Assembly (NCBI GenBank): GCA_946619625.1
Contig: CAMOMF010000165.1
Span: 1-10,617, forward strand
Reading direction: 5' to 3'
DNA from: an uncultured Bacteroidales bacterium
GTDB lineage: Bacteria > Bacteroidota > Bacteroidia > Bacteroidales > Paludibacteraceae
Length of the DNA stretch: 10,617 nucleotides
The stretch's first letter is position 1, and each line of letters starts with the position of its first letter. The position numbers and the translations under genes were made by a program. This document shows positions 5,688 to 10,617 of the stretch, one piece after another. The notes under the pieces are model-generated. The model was not told where the DNA came from. It saw only the letters and a list, made by a program, of their open reading frames with translations, and did not search any database.

Positions 5688-6118
5688 TGTAGTGCTTTTA
5701 TCAGTTTGTCCAATGCCGGAATGATTTGTGTGAGACTGTCGGGATTGTCCAGTTTGTTGAGTAACATGTTGCCCATGCACGTAGGCACTGTTTTGGCTTT
5801 TTCTTCCAGGGCTTTGCCCATGTCTGTAAGGCACACCAAGCGCTGGCGACTATCTTTTTCGCCCTTGACGCGTGTCACCAGTCCCTGTCTTTCCATGCGT
5901 TGGATGAGGGGTGTGACGGTGTTGGTCTCCAGGTGAAGGAGTCGGGCAATATCATTGACGGGCTGCCGGTCCTTTTCCCACAAAGCGAGCAAGACCAAGT
6001 ACTGGGGGTAGGTTATTCCCAAGGGTTCGAAGTAGGGGTAATACGCCTGAGTGATGAGTCTTGCCGCCGTGTAAAGCCGGAAACACAGTTGGTTGTCCAA
6101 TTTAAGTTGTTCGTACAT
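5684..6118 (-). CDS. OhrR-like MarR-family regulator
   Basis: This is a MarR-family winged-helix repressor of 144 residues. The N-terminus follows the organic-hydroperoxide sensor OhrR closely: DNQLCFRLYTAAR with Cys12, then Tyr26 and Tyr37 in ITYPQY. These fall at the spacing of Cys15, Tyr29 and Tyr40 of Bacillus subtilis OhrR, where the Cys is the oxidisable sensor and the Tyr residues hydrogen-bond to it. The winged helix is clear (VNDIARLLHLETNTVTPLIQ, then the RQGLVTRVKGEKDSRQR wing). Cys114 could be a resolving cysteine as in two-Cys OhrR proteins, since its spacing from Cys12 is similar to the Xanthomonas pair; this is inference. The stop overlaps the thioesterase start (ATGA), and the acetyltransferase lies 25 nt upstream. 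No ohr/osmC peroxidase gene is in the window. Confidence 0.93.
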   Translation of the reverse strand: MYEQLKLDNQLCFRLYTAARLITQAYYPYFEPLGITYPQYLVLLALWEKDRQPVNDIARLLHLETNTVTPLIQRMERQGLVTRVKGEKDSRQRLVCLTDMGKALEEKAKTVPTCMGNMLLNKLDNPDSLTQIIPALDKLIKALQ

Positions 6119-6143
6119 AAAAGCGTTATTTACAATTTAGTGT

Positions 6144-6695
6144 TTAGTTATGCTTGATTATACGGGCAGGGTTGCCAGCAACAACTACATCGTCGGGAAT
6201 GTCGTGGGTGACAACCGAACCGGCTCCTACGATGACGCGGTTGCCGATGGTCACACCCGGACAGACGATTACTCCTCCGCCAAGCCAGCAGTCATCACCG
6301 ATACGAATCGGTTTGCCTGTCTCTATCGTTTGGCGACGCTCCATATAGTCATGCGGATGATCGGGTGTCAGCAGTTGGCAGTTCGGTCCGATGAGGGTAT
6401 GGGCCCCGATGGTGATGCCTCCACCGTCCAGAAAGACACCGTTGAAATTGACAAACGAGCCCTCGCCGATGGTAATTCGGTTGCCGTGGTCGCAATGGAA
6501 AGGCGGGCAGATGATCACCGAGGGGTGCGCATCGGGGATTAGTGCTTGGATGCAGCGGTGCAGTTCGTCCATATCCCATGCACCACATTGATTGAGGTCC
6601 CGCATGGCATGATAAGCTCGCAGGATATTTGCCTGTACCTCTTTGTCCGTATAATCATACGGTAGGTTATGAAGCATTTTTTCGTATTCGGTCAT
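6144..6695 (-). CDS. Hexapeptide sugar/maltose O-acetyltransferase (first copy)
   Basis: This is a cytoplasmic acetyl-CoA-dependent O-acetyltransferase of the Maa/LacA/NodL group, 183 residues, the usual length. The N-terminal maltose-acetyltransferase helix (EYEKMLHNLPYDYTDKEV) leads into a left-handed beta-helix with [LIV]GxxxxI rungs (ITIGEGSFVNFNGVFLDG, ITIGAHTLIGPN, IRIGDDCWLGGGVIVCPG, VTIGNRVIVGAGSVV). His113 in TPDHPHD fits the catalytic histidine, and VVVAGNPARII is the typical C-terminal coenzyme A-binding end. The acceptor (sugar or other hydroxyl) is unknown. It lies 60 nt after the flavoprotein gene and 25 nt before the OhrR-like gene. A second family member lies at 8423-8998, clearly diverged, so not a recent duplication. 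Confidence 0.94.
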   Translation of the reverse strand: MTEYEKMLHNLPYDYTDKEVQANILRAYHAMRDLNQCGAWDMDELHRCIQALIPDAHPSVIICPPFHCDHGNRITIGEGSFVNFNGVFLDGGGITIGAHTLIGPNCQLLTPDHPHDYMERRQTIETGKPIRIGDDCWLGGGVIVCPGVTIGNRVIVGAGSVVTHDIPDDVVVAGNPARIIKHN

Positions 6696-6755
6696 AGGAC
6701 TATTATTAATAGGAATGCATTTATACGATGGTCTTGAGTTAGATTTTCAGTTGTA

Positions 6756-7292
6756 TTAGAGAGTCTTACCCAAGTTGTATGCTTGTTGCAGTTTGGGGTT
6801 ACCATTTATCTCGCGGGGTTCGTTCACTCCGCCGCAGAACAGATGGCCTTTGAGGGTGCATTTCTCATAACAATCAATCCAACCTTGGAGTCCACTCTCG
6901 GCGCGTTGTGGCACAAAGGCTTCGTCCTCTGCCGCCGTGGTCAGCAAGTAGATATCACGAAACTGATAGTCCTTTGGGTACATGGCGTTCATGCGGTCGA
7001 TGAGTGTTTTCATCTGCCCGGACATCTCGTAGTAATAAATAGGTGTTGCCCAACAAACAACATCGGCATTGAGCACGCTCTGCATGATAGCCGGCACATC
7101 GTCTCGGAAGACACATGCGCCAGTCTGTTGGCATTTAAGACATCCGATACAAAAGCGTATTTCTTTACCTCGAAGGGAGATGAGTTCCACTTCGTGTCCT
7201 GCATCAATAGCCCCTTGGGCGAATTGTTCCGCCATTGCGTGGCTGTTAGAGCCAGGGCGGAGAGATGTGGATAAAACTACAACTTTACTCAT
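6756..7292 (-). CDS. NADPH-dependent FMN-reductase-like flavodoxin family protein
   Basis: This is a flavodoxin-fold flavoprotein of 178 residues, probably an NAD(P)H-dependent FMN or quinone reductase. The phosphate-binding loop is at the N-terminus (VVLSTSLRPGSNSHAM, residues 5-20). CIGCLKCQQTGACVFRDD carries Cys48, 51, 54 and 60, the CxxC...C..DD segment found in iron-sulfur-flavoprotein relatives; with four cysteines it could hold a [4Fe-4S] cluster, although many members keep only part of the set and bind none. ATPIYYYEMSGQMKTLIDRM is the second flavin-contact region. The C-terminus LQQAYNLGKTL is a family ending. It sits 12 nt after the Cys-hydrolase gene on the same strand, consistent with a shared transcript, and may reduce quinones or xenobiotics (inference). 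Confidence 0.92.
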   Translation of the reverse strand: MSKVVVLSTSLRPGSNSHAMAEQFAQGAIDAGHEVELISLRGKEIRFCIGCLKCQQTGACVFRDDVPAIMQSVLNADVVCWATPIYYYEMSGQMKTLIDRMNAMYPKDYQFRDIYLLTTAAEDEAFVPQRAESGLQGWIDCYEKCTLKGHLFCGGVNEPREINGNPKLQQAYNLGKTL

Positions 7293-7304
7293 ATGCCACT
7301 TGTA

Positions 7305-8420
7305 TTATTTGAGATTTGTGGTGAAGAAATCCGCCAACTGGTCCCATGGGATGCAGTTCTTGGGTTGTCCTTGTCCTTGCGGCTCGGTAAACCCGCCGTC
7401 GTATAGGTCGCAGTGTGAAGCTCCAGGGATGATGAGCAGTTGCTTGTTTTCAGGACACGGATTGGGGTTGACGACAGCCTTATACCCATCGGCTTTGCCC
7501 TCAACCATGTAGTGGTAAGCAGCCTCGCCGAAGTAGCGACTATGTGCCTCAGCTCCGTGCATGATGAGAACAGCGGAGCGGATCTCGTTGATATAGTATA
7601 GGAACCGGCTGTTGGCAAAGGCTTGTGTGCCGATAACTCGCCATCCATCGTTGGAGTTACCACTACGAGCATGGTACCCGCGTGGCGTTTTGTAGTAGTC
7701 GTGATAGTCCTTGACGAACTGCGGAGCGTCCTCGGGCAACGGGTCGATGACACCTCCAGCCATTGCTTCGGGGTCAGAGAGACGTTGTGCGGCGAGTGCC
7801 ACGCGGGCTTCGTGGCGTGTGTTCTCATCGTCGGCAGCATCGAAATAGCCATTACCGCTAACTCGGGTCATGTCGTACATGGTAGAAGCCACAGTAGCTT
7901 TGATGCGGGGGTCAGCGGCGGCAGCGTTGAGGGCTATTCCACCCCACCCGCACACACCGATGATGCCGATGCGGTCAGCATCCACATTAGGCAGCTTGGA
8001 GAGGTAATCTACAGCTGATAGGAAGTCCTCGGTGTTGATGTCAGGCGAAGCCGTACGGCGCGGTGTGCCGCTACTCTCGCCCGTGAAAGACGGGTCGAAG
8101 GCGAGTGCAATAAAACCTCGCTCTGCCATTTTCATGGCATACAGGCCGCTCGATTGCTCTTTGGTGGCACCGAATGGTCCGGACACTGCGATGGCAGCGT
8201 ACTTTTTGTCGGTGGTTGTGGGCTCTTGCTTGGGGCAGTACAGGTCTGCCACAAGGGTGAGCCCGAATTGTGTCTCAAATGTCACTTTTTTGTGATTTAC
8301 GTTCTCACTTAGCGGGAAAACTTTATCCCATTCATTCTCTATCATTTGTTTATTGGATTTATTGCACGCGGTCAGCGTCAGTGCTGCCAATGCAAGGGTG
8401 AAAAAATCAGATATTCTCAT
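7305..8420 (-). CDS. Lipoprotein alpha/beta hydrolase, dienelactone-hydrolase-like with Cys nucleophile
   Basis: This is an exported alpha/beta hydrolase of 371 residues. Residues 1-19 are a lipoprotein signal with lipobox LTAC, so Cys19 should be lipidated, and the protein anchored in an envelope membrane. The nucleophile elbow is G-V-C-G-W-G-G with Cys157 where most relatives have Ser; dienelactone hydrolase also uses Cys. Other triad members could be Glu291 (LIMHGAEAHSR) and His336 (PGASHCDLYD). The oxyanion-side region is GPFGATKEQSSG, and FDPSFTGESSG is the usual core segment of this group. Substrate is unknown: ester, lactone or peptide-like. It starts 2 nt after the acetyltransferase stop and ends 12 nt before the flavoprotein, in a tight run of genes. 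A periplasmic or surface enzyme among cytoplasmic neighbours suggests an imported or released compound, by inference. Confidence 0.92.
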   Translation of the reverse strand: MRISDFFTLALAALTLTACNKSNKQMIENEWDKVFPLSENVNHKKVTFETQFGLTLVADLYCPKQEPTTTDKKYAAIAVSGPFGATKEQSSGLYAMKMAERGFIALAFDPSFTGESSGTPRRTASPDINTEDFLSAVDYLSKLPNVDADRIGIIGVCGWGGIALNAAAADPRIKATVASTMYDMTRVSGNGYFDAADDENTRHEARVALAAQRLSDPEAMAGGVIDPLPEDAPQFVKDYHDYYKTPRGYHARSGNSNDGWRVIGTQAFANSRFLYYINEIRSAVLIMHGAEAHSRYFGEAAYHYMVEGKADGYKAVVNPNPCPENKQLLIIPGASHCDLYDGGFTEPQGQGQPKNCIPWDQLADFFTTNLK

Positions 8421-8422
8421 AT

Positions 8423-8998
8423 TTAGTCATTAAGTTTTTTAATCACTTTAGCCGGCACACCAGCGACAATGGTGTTGGCAGGCACATCTTTGGTGACAAC
8501 GGCTCCGGCTGCTACAATGGCATTATCTCCGATGGTGACGCCTTGCAGTACCGTGACGTTTGCGCCGAGCCACACTCTCTTCCCGATGCGGATAGGTTTA
8601 GCCGTCATGCCGGCACGTTGCGCGGGATCGGGAAGATGATTGAGTGTGCAGAGTGTGGCGTTATGTCCGATGAGAGCGTCGTCATCGATGAAGATGCCGC
8701 CTTGATCCTGGAACTTGCAACCCATGTTGATAAAGACACGCTCGCCAACGTGAGTATTCTTGCCACAGTCGGTATAGAAAGGCGGGAACATACCGAACGA
8801 CTCGGGCACGTCTATTGCCCATAGTTCGGAGAGTAGTTTGCGCAGTTGTTCGGGGGTATGGTAGGAGCTGTTGATTTCTGCGGTAATACGCAGTGCTTCC
8901 TGGGAGTATTGATGAAACTGCATATGCAGGTCGGATCCTCCGATAATCGGCTCGTCTGTTGCCATGCGTTCACGAAATTGGTCTATTGTCATAATCAT
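8423..8998 (-). CDS. Hexapeptide sugar O-acetyltransferase (second copy)
   Basis: This is a second Maa/LacA/NodL-type acetyltransferase, 191 residues. The N-terminal helices differ from the copy at 6144-6695 (QFRERMATDEPIIGGSDL), but the beta-helix is the same type: VFINMGCKFQDQGGIFIDD, ALIGHNATLCTLNHLPDP with catalytic-type His121, KPIRIGKRVWLGANVTVLQG, and VTIGDNAIVAAGAVVTKDVP. The end TIVAGVPAKVIKKL is typical. The start at 8998 is favoured over an in-frame ATG at 8992 because it overlaps the stop of the upstream remnant as ATGA. The hydrolase gene follows after 2 nt. The acceptor substrate is unknown. Confidence 0.94.
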   Translation of the reverse strand: MIMTIDQFRERMATDEPIIGGSDLHMQFHQYSQEALRITAEINSSYHTPEQLRKLLSELWAIDVPESFGMFPPFYTDCGKNTHVGERVFINMGCKFQDQGGIFIDDDALIGHNATLCTLNHLPDPAQRAGMTAKPIRIGKRVWLGANVTVLQGVTIGDNAIVAAGAVVTKDVPANTIVAGVPAKVIKKLND

Positions 8999-9135
8999 TG
9001 TTCTTTAGCTTTTATTACAAGCCGTTTGCCGAGGTCGAAGGCTTTTTGCAGGTCCTGCGGGAAACGATTGGCGCGGATCTCTGCACGGACGGCTTCATCC
9101 ACCGCGGTCTCGTAGCGGCTGTAGTTTTTTACTAA
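8995..9135 (-). pseudogene. 3' gene remnant, possibly of a flavodoxin-family protein
   Basis: Between the symporter stop and the acetyltransferase start there is an open frame of about 46 codons with no ATG near its beginning; it opens just after a TAA at 9138-9136. It reads in part NYSRYETAVDEAVRAEI, then RANRFPQDLQKAFDLGKRLV, ending KAKEQ at TGA (8997-8995). Its codon use is that of a normal gene, and its stop overlaps the next ATG as ATGA, the junction of a former operon partner. The segment LQKAFDLGKRL matches LQQAYNLGKTL at the end of the flavoprotein at 6756-7292 in 7 of 11 places, so it may be the tail of a second such flavoprotein. That identity is tentative. The 5' part seems to have been lost by a deletion or replacement ending at about 9130. 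Confidence 0.6.
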
Positions 9136-10082
9136 TTATTCATTAAGGTAGAATCTAAATTGTCTTTCTTTGTATATAGCCAGGCGACTATCGCACCGCT
9201 GATATTATGCCACACGCTGAAGATGGCACCCGGGATGGTAGCCATTGGATAAGCGGCAAAATGCATCACTGCAAGCGAGGTTGCCAAACCTGAGTTCTGC
9301 ATACCTACTTCAATAGAGATAGCCCTTTTCTTCGGTTCCGACAGCCCTAACAGACGCCCTATCAGGTAGCCAAGCAATAGTCCGAAGAGGTTGTGAAGCA
9401 TAACCACAAGGATAATCAGGAATCCGCCTGTCAAGAGTTTGGAGGCATTCGCAGAGATGACAATGGAGACCGTGAAGGCAATAGCCACCGACGAGAAAGC
9501 CGGTAGATAGTCTGTGGCTTTTTCTGTGAACTTAGGCCACACACTTTTGATTATCAGTCCGAGGATGACAGGTAGGATGACCACTAACAGAATACTCAGC
9601 AGCATGCCTGCTACATCCACATGGATGCTCTCTCCTGCCAGTACCCATGTCAGCAAAGGGGTAAGCAGCGGGGCAAGCAAAGTGGAAACACCTGTCATTC
9701 CGACCGACAAAGCCACATCGCCTTTTGCCAGATAGGTGATGACATTCGATGCCGTGCCGCCAGGACAACAGCCAACCAACACCACACCAAGTGCTAAAGC
9801 TTCATCTATTTGAAAGATTTTAGTCAGTCCCCATGCCAATAGTGGCATGACAGTGAATTGTGCCAAGCAGCCTATTAACATATCTTTCGGTCGACTGAAG
9901 ATGATTTTGAAATCATTCAGATTCAGCGTCAGCCCCATACCGAACATTATCACTCCCAACAGGTAGTTGATGGCTTTCATGGGTATCGATTGCAATACTT
10001 GGGGGAACACCAACGACAGCACCGCTCCTGCCAACACTAAGAGAGCCATGTATTTAGATATGTAATGACAGAGTTTCTTCAT
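9132..10082 (-). CDS. Bile acid:sodium symporter (BASS) family transporter
   Basis: This is an integral inner-membrane sodium-coupled symporter of 316 residues with eight to ten hydrophobic segments, the usual bacterial ASBT-like length. The family signature CCPGGTASNVITYLAKGD is near 105-122. Residues aligned to the sodium sites of the Neisseria ASBT structure are all present: Ser112, Asn113, Ser126 and Thr130 (site 1), with Gln75, Glu256, Val257, Met259 and Gln260 (EVGMQNSGLA, site 2). The transporter is therefore probably active and sodium-driven. Bacterial members carry bile acids, pantoate or other organic anions, so the substrate is open. It follows mmcQ by 3 nt. Its TAG stop lies inside the open frame of the following remnant. 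Confidence 0.94.
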   Translation of the reverse strand: MKKLCHYISKYMALLVLAGAVLSLVFPQVLQSIPMKAINYLLGVIMFGMGLTLNLNDFKIIFSRPKDMLIGCLAQFTVMPLLAWGLTKIFQIDEALALGVVLVGCCPGGTASNVITYLAKGDVALSVGMTGVSTLLAPLLTPLLTWVLAGESIHVDVAGMLLSILLVVILPVILGLIIKSVWPKFTEKATDYLPAFSSVAIAFTVSIVISANASKLLTGGFLIILVVMLHNLFGLLLGYLIGRLLGLSEPKKRAISIEVGMQNSGLATSLAVMHFAAYPMATIPGAIFSVWHNISGAIVAWLYTKKDNLDSTLMNN

Positions 10083-10085
10083 TTG

Positions 10086-10430
10086 TTATTTCTTTGTATA
10101 TTTGGCTTTGACAATCTCATAGGAGTTGCGTGTGAGGTCGCGGAGCAAGGAGTCCGGGGCGGTACGGGGATTGATACCCAGCCAGTACTTGGCGGATTCG
10201 TTATAGGGCTTGCCGATACAATCGTATTGTGCTTTCAAGTCGCCTATCCGTTCGGGCTGGCATTTGAGCGTCACGACCGAGTAATCGGCGCAGTCGAAGA
10301 ACGCGAACATATGCCTGCAGACATAGAAAACCAACACGTTCTCGCCGCTCTTGAACATGGTGAACGGCAGTTTCTCCTCTACGTCTGCGCCCAGCGAGAG
10401 GCAGTAGTCTCTATAATCTTCGATATTCAT
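10086..10430 (-). CDS. MmcQ/YjbR family protein
   Basis: This is a small cytoplasmic protein of 114 residues in the MmcQ/YjbR family, whose fold resembles a double-wing DNA-binding module but whose role is not settled. Family marks are an N-terminal helix (MNIEDYRDYCLSLGADVEEKLPF), then short strands (VLVFYVCRHMFAFFDC, SVVTLKCQPERIGDLKAQY) and a C-terminal LLRDLTRNSYEIVKAKY helix. KYWLGINPRTAPDSLLRDL corresponds to the conserved K.W..I......D..L...I region. It is 3 nt ahead of the symporter and 9 nt behind the partial gene at the window edge, so it lies inside an operon. Confidence 0.92.
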   Translation of the reverse strand: MNIEDYRDYCLSLGADVEEKLPFTMFKSGENVLVFYVCRHMFAFFDCADYSVVTLKCQPERIGDLKAQYDCIGKPYNESAKYWLGINPRTAPDSLLRDLTRNSYEIVKAKYTKK

Positions 10431-10439
10431 GGTTGGGTA

Positions 10440-10617
10440 TCAGTTGTTTTTTATGACCTGTACGGACGGTACATTCAGACGGATGGCAAGCCACTGCTCC
10501 ATACGCGCAAGGTCTTCGTGGGTTAGTGTCTCCTTTTTATGGCTTGCAGCCGGTTTCTCGGAGATGACCAGCAGTACGGTGGAGTCTGCTCTAGCAAGGG
10601 TGATCCGGTCTAAGGAC
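10440..10617 (-). CDS. C-terminal end of an unidentified protein (5' part outside window)
   Basis: A frame open to the right edge gives the last 58 residues of a protein, including LARADSTVLLVISEKP, LTHEDLARMEQWLAIRL and the end NVPSVQVIKNN, with TGA at 10442-10440. The pattern of a hydrophobic strand, a charged helix and a terminal strand resembles the C-terminal tail I recall for Bacteroidetes DUF389 membrane proteins, but this is a weak recollection and not an identification. It ends 9 nt before the mmcQ ATG on the same strand, so it probably heads the same transcript. Confidence 0.7.
   Translation of the reverse strand, partial: SLDRITLARADSTVLLVISEKPAASHKKETLTHEDLARMEQWLAIRLNVPSVQVIKNN

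Noticed and set aside
5688..5834. N-terminal extension of the thioesterase to 5834
   Set aside because: It would overlap the OhrR-like gene by about 150 nt in another frame, and the family motif begins right after the ATG at 5687, which has an ATGA junction.
6696..6755. Promoter in the 60-nt gap between the flavoprotein and first acetyltransferase
   Set aside because: I found no TAnnTTTG-type -7 motif on the minus strand there, so I left the gap unannotated and treat it as possibly within an operon.

Overview
The window looks like a chromosomal segment of a Bacteroidales bacterium, perhaps Prevotellaceae. The evidence is two promoter-like sites with the Bacteroidetes -7 motif TAnnTTTG, intergenic runs of AATTGAT-type heptamers, a large 2-hydroxyacyl-CoA dehydratase-activase type protein followed by an EFR1-type ferredoxin, and a mid-range GC content. 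The family assignment is inference; no rRNA or other taxonomic marker is present.

Layout. On the + strand, bases 1-3377 carry the 3' part of a large dehydratase-activase family gene, a TetR-family regulator 21 nt behind it, and a flavodoxin plus two-[4Fe-4S] (EFR1-type) protein. A separate + strand gene (3641-4282) encodes a small secreted, probably outer-membrane beta-barrel protein. It has its own promoter-like site and is bracketed by a mosaic of repeats: three copies of a perfect 28-bp palindrome, degenerate half copies and short tandem heptamers. A 51-bp identical direct repeat flanks the gene. Everything from 4456 to the right edge is on the - strand: an AqpZ-type aquaporin with its own promoter-like site; an OhrR-like MarR regulator translationally coupled (ATGA) to a YbgC-type acyl-CoA thioesterase; then, reading upstream, a hexapeptide acetyltransferase, an NADPH-dependent FMN-reductase-like flavoprotein, a dienelactone-hydrolase-like lipoprotein with a Cys nucleophile, a second hexapeptide acetyltransferase, a 3' gene remnant, a BASS-family sodium symporter, an MmcQ/YjbR protein, and the C-terminal end of an unidentified protein cut by the window edge.

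How it may work together. The left block combines an ATP-driven low-potential radical-enzyme activator family with a ferredoxin/flavodoxin protein and a regulator, consistent with anaerobic electron delivery (inference). The right block from 10617 down to about 5277 is a run of tightly spaced same-strand genes (gaps of 2-60 nt, ATGA overlaps) that looks like one or two operons. Its content (thiol-sensing regulator, flavoprotein, hydrolase, acetyltransferases, thioesterase) suggests handling of reactive or xenobiotic small molecules, but no substrate can be read from the sequence.

The most unusual signals are the palindrome/heptamer mosaic around the beta-barrel gene, a purine-rich heptamer tandem repeat just before the EFR1-type gene, and a headless 3' gene remnant that still keeps an ATGA overlap with the following gene. 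I found no clearly new multi-gene system, CRISPR array, RNA gene or insertion sequence.
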